Shown: positions 33,227-43,771 of the stretch, piece after piece | How positions within the stretch are numbered: position 1 is the stretch's first letter | Layout: every line of letters starts with the position of its first letter | Source: SIG480 sp045586595 | GTDB taxonomy: Bacteria; Bacillota; Clostridia; Oscillospirales; JAAYXM01 | Direction: 5' to 3' | Length of the DNA: 64,000 nt | Assembly (NCBI GenBank): GCA_045586595.1 | Contig: JAZNAQ010000026.1 | Coordinates: 1-64,000, forward strand | Position numbers and translations under genes: made by a program | The notes under the pieces: model-generated | Seen by the model: only the letters and a program-made list of their open reading frames with translations | The model's database searches: none | What the model was told of the DNA's origin: nothing

Positions 33227-34438
33227 ATGAATGTTTTGTTTATGACCATTAGTGCAATGCCTCATTTAAGTAAACACTCAATATCTGTTGATCTGATTCA
33301 TGAATTTATCAGAAAAGGTCATAAAGTATATGTGGTTTGTTCTCTTGATCGTGGGAGTTCTCAGAACACCGTTTTGGCAGAAGAGGCCGGCGCAACCGTT
33401 TTAAGAGTGAAGATTGGCAAGAATAAAAAGGCAAACATAATTGAAAAGGGCATAACAACGCTCATGCTTCCGTGGATATACAAATCTGCAGTCAAAAAGC
33501 ATTTCAAAGATGTTAAGTTTGACCTTGTTATGTATCCCACACCTCCGGTAACTCATGTTGGAACAGTTAACTACATAAAAAAACGCGACGGAGCAAAAAC
33601 ATATTTACTACTAAAGGACATTTTTCCTCAAAACGCCATTGATATTGGTATGATGAAAAAGTCGGGTTGGAGGTATATCGCTTATCTCTATTTCAGAATG
33701 GTTGAGAAAAAGCTTTATAAAGTTTCTGATTACATCGGTTGTATGTCGCAGGCAAATGTTGATTACATTCTCCGCCATAATCCGAAGGTGACTCCTGATA
33801 AAATAGAGGTCTGCCCTAATAGTATAGAGATACAGGATTTTAGAGTGACAGACGATGAATGTATGGATATTCGTCAAAAATACGGAATACCTTTAGATAA
33901 AAAGGTGTTTATTTATGGCGGCAACTTGGGAAGGCCGCAGGGGATTCCGTTTTTGATGGAATGTTTAAATGCTGAGAGAAATAATGAAAATGCATTTTTC
34001 CTTGTGGTAGGAGACGGCACTGAGTATAAAAGACTTGAAACATTTTTCTCCGAAACAAAGCCTGCAAATGCAAAGCTTTTAAAAAAGCTTCCGAAAGAAG
34101 ATTACGACCGCTTAGTTTCCGCGTGTGATGTCGGGCTTATTTTCTTAGACCATCGCTTTACCATACCTAATTTCCCGTCGCGCATACTTGCGTATATGCA
34201 AAAGAAGATGCCGGTGCTTGCTTGCACCGACCCGAACACGGATATGGGAAAGATTATCACTGAAAATGGCTTTGGCTGGTGGTGTGAGAGCAATGATGCA
34301 GGAAAGTTTTCAGAACTTGTTGATTCAGCACTCAAAGCTGATTTAAAAACAATGGGTGAAAATGGGTATAAGTATTTGGAGGAAAATTATACGGTTGAAA
34401 AAGCGTATAAGATAATTTGTGATAGATTGGGGAGCTGA
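33227..34438 (+). CDS. Glycosyltransferase family 4 (WbuB-like)
   Basis: The protein is 403 residues with a two-Rossmann GT-B layout. The N-terminal part has LSKHSISVDLIHEF, the donor domain KVFIYGGNLGRPQGI, and near the end FPSRILAYMQKKMPVLA, where most GT4 enzymes have the EGxP-like donor motif. It adds a sugar to the lipid-linked repeat unit on the cytoplasmic side. Donor and acceptor unknown. Confidence 0.88.
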   Translation: MNVLFMTISAMPHLSKHSISVDLIHEFIRKGHKVYVVCSLDRGSSQNTVLAEEAGATVLRVKIGKNKKANIIEKGITTLMLPWIYKSAVKKHFKDVKFDLVMYPTPPVTHVGTVNYIKKRDGAKTYLLLKDIFPQNAIDIGMMKKSGWRYIAYLYFRMVEKKLYKVSDYIGCMSQANVDYILRHNPKVTPDKIEVCPNSIEIQDFRVTDDECMDIRQKYGIPLDKKVFIYGGNLGRPQGIPFLMECLNAERNNENAFFLVVGDGTEYKRLETFFSETKPANAKLLKKLPKEDYDRLVSACDVGLIFLDHRFTIPNFPSRILAYMQKKMPVLACTDPNTDMGKIITENGFGWWCESNDAGKFSELVDSALKADLKTMGENGYKYLEENYTVEKAYKIICDRLGS

Positions 34439-34440
34439 AT

Positions 34441-35541
34441 GTGAAGGTTTTAATACTGACTACAGTTATGGCACCGTACAGAGTTCAGCTATTTAACGAA
34501 ATAGGGAAAAAGTGCGAACTTTGCGTGTGCTTTGAACAGAAAAAATCATCGGGAAGAGATGAAAAATGGTATGATAACAATGCCTTGAATTTCAAAATCG
34601 TCGGGCTAAAAGGTTGGGAAAAGAAAGTATCAGCCTTAAAAACGGACATTATCCGACAGTTGAACGATTTCAACCCCGATATTGCAATTGCTTACGAATA
34701 CAGCACACCAACAGCAATGCTGTTCATGGAAGCTTGCAAAGTAAAGAAAATTCCATATATTATCAATTGTGACGGTGGATTTGTAACCAAGAGTTATAAA
34801 GATGTGATAAAAAAGTTTTTTATCAAAAACGCAAGTGCCTTGATTGCAAGCGGACAAATGGCAAAGCACTACTTCCTGCACTATGGTGCTGATAATAAAA
34901 GAATTTATTTTAATAACTTCACAAGCTTGCATGAATCGGATGTTTTAGAAGTTCCGGTAACAGATGAAGAGAAAAATTGCTTCAAAGAAAAAAACGACAT
35001 TGCCGAGCAAAAAGTCATTCTTGCTGTGGGACAATTTATTCATCGCAAGGGGTTTGATGTTTTGTTAAATGCTTTGCTGAAAGTAAAAAAAGACACAGGG
35101 GTATACTTTGTGGGAGGGAAACCAACCGACGAATATATCAGATTTGTTAAAGAACATAATCTACACAACGTTCATTTTGTTGATTTCATTGTTCCCGAAA
35201 AGTTAAATGAGTATTTTCTGGCAGCAGATGTGTTTGTGTTGCCGACTCGTGAAGATGTGTGGGGATTGGTTATCAACGAAGCAATGGCAAAAGGATTGCC
35301 TATAATTACCACTGACAAATGTATTGCAGGCGTGGAGCTGATAGAGAATGATGTAAATGGTTATGTTGTGCCGGTTGAAAACAGTGATGCATTAGCGGAG
35401 GCTATCAATAAAATACTTTTCGATGAAGATTTGCAAGAAAAAATGGCAAAAAACAACCTGAAAAAGATCCAAAATTACACGTATGGGCAATCAGCAAAGA
35501 TGATTTATGAAATTATAAATAAGGCAAAAAGGAAAGTGTAG
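34441..35541 (+). CDS. Glycosyltransferase family 4
   Basis: The protein is 366 residues; start codon GTG at 34441, 2 bases after the previous stop. GQFIHRKGFDVLLNAL and TREDVWGLVINEAMAKGLP are the classic GT4 donor-binding motifs (E-x7-E). Cytoplasmic glycan assembly enzyme; sugar specificity cannot be read. Confidence 0.9.
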   Translation: MKVLILTTVMAPYRVQLFNEIGKKCELCVCFEQKKSSGRDEKWYDNNALNFKIVGLKGWEKKVSALKTDIIRQLNDFNPDIAIAYEYSTPTAMLFMEACKVKKIPYIINCDGGFVTKSYKDVIKKFFIKNASALIASGQMAKHYFLHYGADNKRIYFNNFTSLHESDVLEVPVTDEEKNCFKEKNDIAEQKVILAVGQFIHRKGFDVLLNALLKVKKDTGVYFVGGKPTDEYIRFVKEHNLHNVHFVDFIVPEKLNEYFLAADVFVLPTREDVWGLVINEAMAKGLPIITTDKCIAGVELIENDVNGYVVPVENSDALAEAINKILFDEDLQEKMAKNNLKKIQNYTYGQSAKMIYEIINKAKRKV

Positions 35542-35571
35542 CTATTTTACATTCAAAAGGTTTGATTGATA

Positions 35572-36774
35572 ATGAATATAATATATGTTTCAAGCTGCTG
35601 CTCTGCTAATAAAATGTCGGAGATGCAGGAAAAAGGATATTTCAAGGGAATAGTCTGCGCTCAGAAGTATCATTCTTTGATGATGCAAGGACTCAGCGAG
35701 CATGTAGACGGAAATGTTTTTGCAGTCTCCGCTCTTCCCACAAACAGACAATGGACAAAAAAGGTCTTTTTCAAAAAAAGTGCAGACAAAGAGGGAAAGG
35801 TTTTATATTCTTACAGTGGATTTATCAATTTCCCAGTTCTTCGTCAGCTTTCGTTGTATTTTTGCACTTTGAGAGAAATAAAAAAGCTTTTGAAGAAAGA
35901 TAAAAGCAGTATAATAGTATGTGATATTTTAAATCAATCTGTTGCGGCAGCGGCGCGGCGAGCAGGACAAAAGAAAAAAAGACCCGTTGTCGGAATTGTA
36001 ACCGATGTGCCCGGGCATTATGTCACTGATTCAAAAAACAAAAGCTCAAAAAATCCTATTAAAAAATGGAAGCGGAACTTCAATCAAAAAAATATGTCCG
36101 AGTATGACGCGTTTTTGTTCCTGACAGAAGCAATGAATGAGGTTGTTAATAGAAATAACAAGCCATACATTGTCATAGAAGGACATTCGGATATTGAAAT
36201 GAGAAAGAGAGAAAACTCACTTGAGAACAAGGCAGTGCCGAATGTTATTATGTATGCTGGAGGAGTCTCGAAGATATATGGTCTTGAAATGCTTGTAAAT
36301 GCATTTAGAAAGATTAATCCCGATAATTGGGAGCTTCATATATACGGCAAGGGCGATTATGACGATGAATTGAGGCAAATATCAGAGCAAGATAAAAAAG
36401 TAAAGTTTTTCGGAATTGCACCCAATTCCGAAATTGTTAAAAAACAGCTTCGCGCAACACTTCTCGTCAATCCGCGTCCTACTCATGAGGATTATGTGAA
36501 ATATTCCTTCCCATCAAAAACGCTTGAATGTATGGTCTCGGGAACTCCCCTTATCACTACGGATTTGCCCGGTATGCCGAAAGATTACTATGATTATGTT
36601 TACATTTTCGATAAAGAGACAGAAGAAGGTTTTGCAGAAACGCTGGGGCAGATAACTGCTTATGACAAGATAGAGCTGCACCGCAAAGGAAGCTCGGCAA
36701 AGAACTTTGCAATAGAAGAAAAGAACAATGTGGTTCAAGCAAAGAGGTTTTTTGAGTTTTTAATGAAGATATAG
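35572..36774 (+). CDS. Glycosyltransferase, GT4-like
   Basis: The protein is 400 residues, ATG 35572 preceded by AAAGG. The C-terminal donor domain has YAGGVSKIYGLEMLVNAF and VNPRPTHEDYVKYSFPSKTLECM, a GT4-like ending. The N-terminus is unusual, with SSCCS, and acceptor recognition is unknown. It is in line with the other glycosyltransferases. Confidence 0.85.
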   Translation: MNIIYVSSCCSANKMSEMQEKGYFKGIVCAQKYHSLMMQGLSEHVDGNVFAVSALPTNRQWTKKVFFKKSADKEGKVLYSYSGFINFPVLRQLSLYFCTLREIKKLLKKDKSSIIVCDILNQSVAAAARRAGQKKKRPVVGIVTDVPGHYVTDSKNKSSKNPIKKWKRNFNQKNMSEYDAFLFLTEAMNEVVNRNNKPYIVIEGHSDIEMRKRENSLENKAVPNVIMYAGGVSKIYGLEMLVNAFRKINPDNWELHIYGKGDYDDELRQISEQDKKVKFFGIAPNSEIVKKQLRATLLVNPRPTHEDYVKYSFPSKTLECMVSGTPLITTDLPGMPKDYYDYVYIFDKETEEGFAETLGQITAYDKIELHRKGSSAKNFAIEEKNNVVQAKRFFEFLMKI

Positions 36775-36797
36775 TTTTATGGATAGGAGGGCAGAGA

Positions 36798-37793
36798 ATG
36801 GGTTTTGATATTCCTGTTGCAATATTTATTTTTAAAAGGGACAAGGCTGTGGAAATCATAGGGCGTATTTCTGAAGTCAAACCCCGAAAATTATATATAT
36901 TGGCAGATGAAGGAAGAAACGAAGAAGAAAAGAAACAAGCTCATCTTTGCAGAAAAATGGTTGAAGCTGCGATTGATTGGGATTGTGAGGTTATTAAAAA
37001 CTATGCAGATGAAAACCGTGGCGTATATGAGAATATAGGCGAAGGCGCAAAGTGGGTGTTGCGTCAGGAAAAATGGGCGATTTTTCTTGAGGACGATAAT
37101 TTGCCCGAGGTTTCTTTCTTCAGTTTTTGTGAAGAAATGCTTAAGCGTTATGAAAATGATACCCGTATACTCTGGATTTGCGGAACAAATTACTTGGGTG
37201 ATTACCAACCGAAAGACGGAGCAAGCTATGTGTTTACACGGCATATGTTACCTTGCGGTTGGGCATCCTGGAGCAATAAGTTTGAAAAGTTTTATAACGG
37301 AGATTTATCTTTGTGTAAAAACGAAACGGTTATGGAGCGAATATCCGATAATTATTGCAACAAGGCAGTGTTTAAGCAATATAAAGCAAGCTGGATGGGC
37401 GAGTTTAATCGTATGGAATCGGGTGGAAAACCTATATCGTGGGATTATCAAATGGATTTCTCCATCAAAGCTCATGGGTTATATGGCATATGCCCTTGCA
37501 AAAATCAAATTAAAAACATTGGTGTCGATGAGTTTTCAATCCACGGCGGTAAAAGTTTTGGACTAATAATGACAAAGCGTTTTTGCGGGATGGATTCTTA
37601 TGAACTTGATTTTCCGCTTAAACACCCTGAGACAATTTTGCCTGACCCTGTTTTTGAAAAGAAAATTGGTGAAATTATTTTAATACCGCTTAGATACAGG
37701 ATAAAAATGAAAATATCCAAATTTATCAGAAAATTTGTATCCATCCCTAAAGGAAAAAGCTTAAAGGAATTTGTGAGAAATGGTTTCAAATAA
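36798..37793 (+). CDS. GT-A fold glycosyltransferase (HlpA/GT2-like)
   Basis: The protein is 331 residues. IPVAIFIFKRDK at the start, FLEDDNLPE (acidic metal-binding motif near residue 96) and CGWASWSNKFEKF are typical of a GT-A family sometimes labelled hemolytic protein HlpA-like. It transfers a sugar using a divalent metal. It overlaps the polymerase gene by 14 bases. Confidence 0.85.
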   Translation: MGFDIPVAIFIFKRDKAVEIIGRISEVKPRKLYILADEGRNEEEKKQAHLCRKMVEAAIDWDCEVIKNYADENRGVYENIGEGAKWVLRQEKWAIFLEDDNLPEVSFFSFCEEMLKRYENDTRILWICGTNYLGDYQPKDGASYVFTRHMLPCGWASWSNKFEKFYNGDLSLCKNETVMERISDNYCNKAVFKQYKASWMGEFNRMESGGKPISWDYQMDFSIKAHGLYGICPCKNQIKNIGVDEFSIHGGKSFGLIMTKRFCGMDSYELDFPLKHPETILPDPVFEKKIGEIILIPLRYRIKMKISKFIRKFVSIPKGKSLKEFVRNGFK

Positions 37794-39015
37794 TTTAAAA
37801 AAATCAGATTTTTTTCATAATAAGATAGTTGTGCTCTTTTTTGTACTTGTTGTGTGTTTTACAAGCGGACATGCAATGCAAACGATTAATTTCTCTTTAC
37901 AGAGGTTGATTATTCCTGCTTTTCTTTTATTGTCCGGTTCGGTTTTTAAAGAAGTGACAGGTAAAAATTTAAATATCCATTCGTCATCCGTAATTCTTTT
38001 GGTGTTGATGATATGCATGACTGCTATGATTTATTTTGGCAGCGCTGCATTTACATACTTTATGCTTTTAATATTTGTTTTAACTGCATTTGGAATAACA
38101 ACCGTTTATTCATTTGAGGATTTTATCGATACTTATTTAAAAATCATGACGGTTGTTGCAGCAATTTCAATTGTCGGATATTATCTAGTCAATAATACAA
38201 ATGTTTTATCTGTGCTTCCAACATATAACAATGTTAATGGTGTCGAATATAAGGTGGGGTGGATTTTTAACTATATTGTAGAAATTCCAGAACGAAATTG
38301 CGGAATGTTCTGGGAACCGGGGCTGTTTGCAACAAACTTGATTTTTTCGCTTGTGTTTGAAATTGCATTCAAAAAAACAAGACCAAACTTAATTCGCATC
38401 ACATTGTTTACTTGGGCGGTTATTACTACAAATTCTTCTGCTGGTTTTTTGTTGTTGTTTTTCTCTGCTTGGTTACTTTTTACTAAAGGAAAGATAGGAA
38501 CTACAAAAGAATTTAATATATTTTCAGCGTTTATTAAACTTATTTTTTTTGTTTTAGGTCTTGTTATTATTTTAAACCTCGATGAAATAATAAATATGAC
38601 GTCCTTGAGTGATAACGAGTATGTCGTTAAACTTTTGTCAGATAATGTTTCGGATTCTTCAAGAGCAAGAGCGGCTTTGTTTAATTTGGAAATCTTCCTT
38701 AAAAATCCCATATTGGGAGCAGGGTATTCTGGTGTTTTCAGTCAAATGGATTTTGTGGCGGATACGTCCACTTCAACATATATAATGAGTGTGTTTGGTA
38801 TTTTAGGCAGCTTGTATACAATTTTATGGGTATATGGAATATTTAAGATTAAACATCTGAATGTTTTTTCTAAGCTGTTGATTTGTATTATTGTTTTTTC
38901 AATAATAAATAAAGAGCCGCACTTAAGTATTCTTTTGACGTGGACTATACTTTTTTATTTATTAAAAAATGCTGTTTATGACAAGGGGGGAAATGATGAA
39001 ATTGAAGAGCTTTGA
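37780..39015 (+). CDS. wzy: Wzy-like O-antigen/capsule polymerase
   Basis: The protein is 411 residues with about 11-12 hydrophobic segments and one large outer loop (about 150-190), the layout of Wzy polymerases, whose primary sequence is poorly conserved. EIPERNCGMFWEPGLFATNL is typical of polymerase/ligase families. It would join lipid-linked repeat units outside the membrane. Called from topology and context. Confidence 0.8.
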   Translation: MVSNNLKKSDFFHNKIVVLFFVLVVCFTSGHAMQTINFSLQRLIIPAFLLLSGSVFKEVTGKNLNIHSSSVILLVLMICMTAMIYFGSAAFTYFMLLIFVLTAFGITTVYSFEDFIDTYLKIMTVVAAISIVGYYLVNNTNVLSVLPTYNNVNGVEYKVGWIFNYIVEIPERNCGMFWEPGLFATNLIFSLVFEIAFKKTRPNLIRITLFTWAVITTNSSAGFLLLFFSAWLLFTKGKIGTTKEFNIFSAFIKLIFFVLGLVIILNLDEIINMTSLSDNEYVVKLLSDNVSDSSRARAALFNLEIFLKNPILGAGYSGVFSQMDFVADTSTSTYIMSVFGILGSLYTILWVYGIFKIKHLNVFSKLLICIIVFSIINKEPHLSILLTWTILFYLLKNAVYDKGGNDEIEEL

Positions 39016-40342
39016 TGCCGATGATAGAAACTTATTAAAAAACATAATATATGCTTTCGGCGTTAAGGGGCTATCATTATTTGTTTCCCTGTTTTCAATG
39101 CCTCTGTATATCAGGTTTTTTGATGATAGCACAGTTCTTGGTTTGTGGTTTACGATATTGTCTATGTTATCGTGGATTTCTGTTTGTGATTTAGGATTGG
39201 GAAATGGACTCAGAAATATGCTGACTAAGTCACTGGCATTAAACGATTTTAAAACAGGGAAGAAGTATGTTTCATCCACATACGCAATAGTTACATTGAT
39301 AATTCTGCCTATACTTATAATCGGGATTATCTTTTTAAACGTTATAGATTTAAATTCTTTTTTAAACATATCTGATTCGGTTATTAGCCCTACAGTGCTG
39401 AGAATTTCCTTTTCTTTGTTGTTTATAGGTGTTGCGTTTAGTTTTGTTTTGAAATTGATAAGTAATGTAATTTATGCGATTCAAAAGCCATATATAAACA
39501 ACTTAATTTCGCTTCTCATAAGTGTTATTCCGTTAATATTCATTTTTCTTTTCAAAAGTACAAATGCTGAAACAAATTTAATCGCCCTTTCAATAGTACA
39601 TGTTTTAGCTATAAATCTGCCTTATATTATTGCCACGGTTTTGTTGTTTAATAAAAAATTTTTGAAGCCTTATAAGTTTGCTTTTAAAGAAATTGAATTT
39701 GCTGCCGGCAAAAAAATGTTACATTTAGGTACCCAATTCTTTTTGGCTCAGATATTTTTTATGATATTAATGTCAACAAATGAAGTTATAATAAGTAAGT
39801 TTTTTTCACCAGCATATGTTGTGGAATATAGCATATATTATCGGATCTTTACGGTTATAGGCTCGCTTTTCACATTGGCATTAACCCCGCTCTGGTCAAA
39901 AATAACCAAAGATTTATATGAGAAAAAATACGAAAAAATTAAGAGTACGAATAATGTATTATATTTTTGTGCATTGATTGCGATTGTAACTCAGATGGTG
40001 GCAATTCCGTTTTTGCAATTTGCGTTTAATATATGGTTAAGAGATGCAACTATAACTGTAAATTATTCAATAGCTTTTACTTTTGCGCTTTTTGGTGGAC
40101 TGTATGTTTTGAATATTGCATTGACAACAGTTGCTAATGGAATCGGTAACTTAAAATCACAAATATTGTTCTATGGTATAGGTGCACTTTTAAAAATCCC
40201 ATTTGCTTATATATTAAAGTTAAATTCTTTGCATTGGTATTATATAGTTTTGTATAACGCATGTATTCTTCTTGCGTTTAGCATATATCAAATGTTCTGG
40301 ATAAAAAAAGAAATTGAAAGATTGATTAAATTGGAGGTATAA
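38996..40342 (+). CDS. wzx: Wzx-like polysaccharide flippase
   Basis: The protein is about 448 residues with 12-14 membrane segments and a MATE/MVF-type repeat pattern; YAFGVKGLSLFVSLFSMPLYIRFF at the start is typical of Wzx. ATG 38996 is preferred because GGGGGG lies 6 bases upstream; ATG 38993 is also possible. It overlaps the polymerase gene by 20 bases. It would flip the undecaprenyl-linked repeat unit outward. Confidence 0.85.
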   Translation: MKLKSFDADDRNLLKNIIYAFGVKGLSLFVSLFSMPLYIRFFDDSTVLGLWFTILSMLSWISVCDLGLGNGLRNMLTKSLALNDFKTGKKYVSSTYAIVTLIILPILIIGIIFLNVIDLNSFLNISDSVISPTVLRISFSLLFIGVAFSFVLKLISNVIYAIQKPYINNLISLLISVIPLIFIFLFKSTNAETNLIALSIVHVLAINLPYIIATVLLFNKKFLKPYKFAFKEIEFAAGKKMLHLGTQFFLAQIFFMILMSTNEVIISKFFSPAYVVEYSIYYRIFTVIGSLFTLALTPLWSKITKDLYEKKYEKIKSTNNVLYFCALIAIVTQMVAIPFLQFAFNIWLRDATITVNYSIAFTFALFGGLYVLNIALTTVANGIGNLKSQILFYGIGALLKIPFAYILKLNSLHWYYIVLYNACILLAFSIYQMFWIKKEIERLIKLEV

Positions 40343-40345
40343 AAC

Positions 40346-41386
40346 ATGGGTGTATTTAGCGGTAAAACTTTACTCATAACAGGAGGAACTGGCTCTTTCG
40401 GAAATGCGGTATTAAATCGGTTTTTAAAAACTGATATAGGTGAAATACGCATTTTTTCACGCGACGAGAAGAAACAGGATGATATGCGTCATGAGTATCA
40501 GGTGAAATATCCGGAAGAAAGTAATAAAATCAAGTTCTATATCGGCGATGTTCGTGATTTGCAGAGTGTGAAAAATGCGATGCATGGCGTTGACTACATA
40601 TTCCATGCCGCAGCACTCAAACAGGTTCCTTCGTGTGAATTCTTTCCGATTGAAGCGGTTAAAACAAATGTTTTGGGTACAGAGAATGTACTGACAGCTG
40701 CAATAGACGAGGGAGTAGAAAAAGTTATTTGCTTATCTACTGACAAGGCGGCGTATCCGGTTAATGCAATGGGAACATCTAAAGCTATGATGGAAAAGGT
40801 GGCTGTCGCTAAAGCGCGGACAACAAACAAGACAATGATTTGCTGTACACGCTATGGTAATGTTATGTGTTCTCGAGGTTCTGTTATTCCTCTTTGGATA
40901 GAGCAAATCAGAGAAAATGTAAACATTACACTCACAGAACCATCAATGACCCGTTTTATAATGAGTCTTGATGAAGCTGTCGATTTAGTTCTTTTTGCGT
41001 TTGAAAACGGAAGCTCTGGAGATATTCTTGTTCAGAAGGCTCCTGCGTGTACAATTCAAACACAGGCTGAAGCTGTATGTGAGCTTTTTGGGGGAGATAA
41101 AGAGAAAATTAAAGTTATCGGAATCCGTCACGGAGAAAAAATGTATGAAACACTTCTTACAAATGAAGAATGTGCAAATGCAATTGATCTTGGCTATTTC
41201 TACCGTGTACCATGCGACAAACGTGGACTTAACTATGATAAGTATTTTAGTGAAGGTAATGTAAAGCGCGCGAAACTCAGTGAGTTTAATTCGAACAACA
41301 CAAAACTTTTAACAGTGGAAGAAACTAAAGAGAAAATTTCGTCACTTGCATATATTCAAGATGAATTGAAAAAGGAAAAGATGTAA
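40346..41386 (+). CDS. capE: UDP-GlcNAc 4,6-dehydratase / 5-epimerase (CapE-like)
   Basis: First step from UDP-GlcNAc toward UDP-N-acetyl-L-fucosamine. The protein is 346 residues. ITGGTGSFGN is the nucleotide loop, LSTDKAAYPVNAMGTSK gives the Met/Asp-Lys version of the SDR active site typical of inverting dehydratases. Directly followed by capF (2-base gap) and, after one gene, capG, the order of the Staphylococcus aureus L-FucNAc pathway. Confidence 0.92.
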   Translation: MGVFSGKTLLITGGTGSFGNAVLNRFLKTDIGEIRIFSRDEKKQDDMRHEYQVKYPEESNKIKFYIGDVRDLQSVKNAMHGVDYIFHAAALKQVPSCEFFPIEAVKTNVLGTENVLTAAIDEGVEKVICLSTDKAAYPVNAMGTSKAMMEKVAVAKARTTNKTMICCTRYGNVMCSRGSVIPLWIEQIRENVNITLTEPSMTRFIMSLDEAVDLVLFAFENGSSGDILVQKAPACTIQTQAEAVCELFGGDKEKIKVIGIRHGEKMYETLLTNEECANAIDLGYFYRVPCDKRGLNYDKYFSEGNVKRAKLSEFNSNNTKLLTVEETKEKISSLAYIQDELKKEKM

Positions 41387-41387
41387 A

Positions 41388-42530
41388 ATGAACATACTGA
41401 TAACCGGAGCACGCGGATTTGTTGGAAAAAACCTTGTTGAGGCGCTTAAAAGCATCCGTGACGGAAAAGATAAAACTTATGGAATAAGCACCGACCTCAA
41501 TATATTTGAATATGATATTGATTCAAAGCCGGGAGATCTTGATGAATACTGCAAGAAAGCTGATTTTGTATTCAATCTTGCAGGTGTAAACCGCCCGCAG
41601 AATCAGGAAGAGTTTATGCAGGGTAACTTTGGTTTTGCATCAACACTTCTTGAAACGCTTAAAAAGCATAATAACACTTGCCCGGTAATGCTGTCGTCCT
41701 CAATTCAGGCGGCGCTTGATAACCCGTACGGGCAGTCAAAAAAAGCCGGTGAGGAATTGTTCTTTGAGTATTCAAAAGAAACAGGTGCCGAAGTTTTTGT
41801 TTACCGTTTTCCGAATGTGTTCGGTAAATGGTGCCGTCCGAATTACAATAGTGCAGTTGCGACATTCTGCCATAATATAGCTCATGACCTTCCCATAACG
41901 GTAAACGACAGAAGTGTTAATATGCAGCTTGTTTATATTGACGATGTTGTTTCTGAGCTTATCAATGCTCTTGTGGGAAATCCCACACAAGCAGGTGAGT
42001 ATTGTGAGGTCCCGGTGGTCCACAAGGTAACTCTCGGTGAAATCGTTGATTTACTCTATTCGTTTAAAGAAAGCCGAGATTTGCGCTCGGTTCCCGATAT
42101 GAGCGATGAATTTACAAAGAAACTTTATGCTACATATCTTTCTTATCTTCCTGAAGACGGTTTCGCTTATGACCTAAAAATGAATTGTGATGAGCGGGGG
42201 AGCTTTACGGAGATAATAAGAACTCTCGACCGCGGCCAATTCAGTGTAAATATCTCAAAGCCGGGCATAACAAAGGGCAATCATTGGCACAATACAAAGA
42301 ATGAAAAATTTGTTGTGGTGAGCGGAAAGGGTGTAATACGTTTTCGTAAGATAGGCGAAAAAAAAGTGCATGAGTATTTTGTATCGGGCGATAAAATTGA
42401 GGTTGTGGATATTCCGACGGGATATACGCACAATATCGAAAATCTTGGTGACACAGATATGATAACATTTATGTGGGCTAACGAGTGTTTTGACCCCGAT
42501 AAGCCTGATACTTTCTTTGAAGAGGTTTAG
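41388..42530 (+). CDS. capF: CapF-like bifunctional epimerase/reductase with cupin domain
   Basis: Second step to UDP-L-FucNAc: 3-epimerisation by the C-terminal cupin, then 4-keto reduction by the N-terminal SDR domain. The protein is 380 residues. ITGARGFVGKN is the NADPH loop, and the cupin has GNHWHNTKNEKF (zinc-binding histidines and Glu) near residue 300. The sequence is close in length to S. aureus CapF. Confidence 0.93.
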   Translation: MNILITGARGFVGKNLVEALKSIRDGKDKTYGISTDLNIFEYDIDSKPGDLDEYCKKADFVFNLAGVNRPQNQEEFMQGNFGFASTLLETLKKHNNTCPVMLSSSIQAALDNPYGQSKKAGEELFFEYSKETGAEVFVYRFPNVFGKWCRPNYNSAVATFCHNIAHDLPITVNDRSVNMQLVYIDDVVSELINALVGNPTQAGEYCEVPVVHKVTLGEIVDLLYSFKESRDLRSVPDMSDEFTKKLYATYLSYLPEDGFAYDLKMNCDERGSFTEIIRTLDRGQFSVNISKPGITKGNHWHNTKNEKFVVVSGKGVIRFRKIGEKKVHEYFVSGDKIEVVDIPTGYTHNIENLGDTDMITFMWANECFDPDKPDTFFEEV

Positions 42531-42536
42531 TTATTT

Positions 42537-43766
42537 ATGAAGGCACTTACAACTTCACAATGTGCTTTGTTAGAGCTTTTGAAAATAGCCATTGGAACAA
42601 CTGACAAAACCTTTGACTTTTCAACGCTTAAATATGATGACTGGAAAGAAATGGTTGAAGGTGCTGTTCTTCACACGGTTCATTTAATGGCATACGATGC
42701 GGCGGGAAGAGTTAAGAATCTCATTCCAAAAGATATTAAAGAAAAGTGGATGAGAATGTCAGTCTCAACTATATCACGCAATTTGGTTTTGCTTGAGGCG
42801 CAGCAAGAATTAATAAGGCTTTTGGCTGACAGCAAATATGAATACATTATTTTGAAGGGAACTGCTTCTGCATCCTATTATCCTGATTATGAAAAAAGAT
42901 GCTTTGGAGATATTGATTTTTTAATCGATCCGCTTCAAAAAAAGGATATTGAGAACACTCTTAAACAAAATGGATATTCCTGTGTTCTTGAAGATTATGT
43001 ATGCCACTCTGTCTTCGAAAAAGACGGCGTTCAATTTGAGTTGCATTATGAGGTTGCGGGGCTGCCGGAGGGTGAGTGCGGGGATTTGTTCCGTAAATAT
43101 CTTGAAGGTGCAGAGGCAAAGAGCTTTGTTAATAGGTCTCCTGAGTTCAAGAATCCGAGCCCGGAGATTCATGCAACAATACTTTTGCTTCATACATTGC
43201 ATCATTTATTGGATGAAGGAATTGGTTTGAGACATCTTTGTGATTGGGCGTGTTTCGTTGAAAAAACACACGGTTGTGCGTTTTGGAACGCAGACGTTTT
43301 GCCGTTGCTTGAGAAAACCGGAACCTTGAAATTTGCTGCGACTATTACTAAAACATGCTCTATGTATTTAGGTACCGCATGTCCGGAGTGGGCAGAAAAT
43401 ATAGATGAGCAATTATGCGGTAGTGTCATTAACGATATTGTAAGTCTTGGTAATTTTGGAAGACTTAATAAAGTACGGTCTATAAGCGGTAAAATGATTA
43501 CAAACAGAGAAAAGAATAAACTCAATAACAAGAGGACCGCTTATTTGAAGAATAAAATACATTCTTTACATAAAAGAGTAAAAAAACAGACTAAATATAA
43601 ACTTTTAATACCGTTTAGTTTTGTATATTTACTCGTTAAGTCTATTGTGTTGATGTTTTTCGGGAAAAAAGTATCAGTTTTCGAAACGGCTATTTATGCG
43701 AACAAAAGGGAATCTATTTATAGCCAATTTGATTTATATAGTACAAATAAAGCAAAAGAGGAGTAG
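42537..43766 (+). CDS. Nucleotidyltransferase-fold protein (PF14907-like)
   Basis: The protein is 409 residues. GDIDFLID near residue 125 is the GDxD metal-binding motif of the polymerase-beta-type nucleotidyltransferase fold, with GTASASYYPD before it. The C-terminal about 80 residues are basic with one hydrophobic segment. Such proteins recur in polysaccharide and exopeptide clusters with unknown substrate. It splits capF from capG. Confidence 0.8.
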   Translation: MKALTTSQCALLELLKIAIGTTDKTFDFSTLKYDDWKEMVEGAVLHTVHLMAYDAAGRVKNLIPKDIKEKWMRMSVSTISRNLVLLEAQQELIRLLADSKYEYIILKGTASASYYPDYEKRCFGDIDFLIDPLQKKDIENTLKQNGYSCVLEDYVCHSVFEKDGVQFELHYEVAGLPEGECGDLFRKYLEGAEAKSFVNRSPEFKNPSPEIHATILLLHTLHHLLDEGIGLRHLCDWACFVEKTHGCAFWNADVLPLLEKTGTLKFAATITKTCSMYLGTACPEWAENIDEQLCGSVINDIVSLGNFGRLNKVRSISGKMITNREKNKLNNKRTAYLKNKIHSLHKRVKKQTKYKLLIPFSFVYLLVKSIVLMFFGKKVSVFETAIYANKRESIYSQFDLYSTNKAKEE

Positions 43767-43771
43767 TTGTT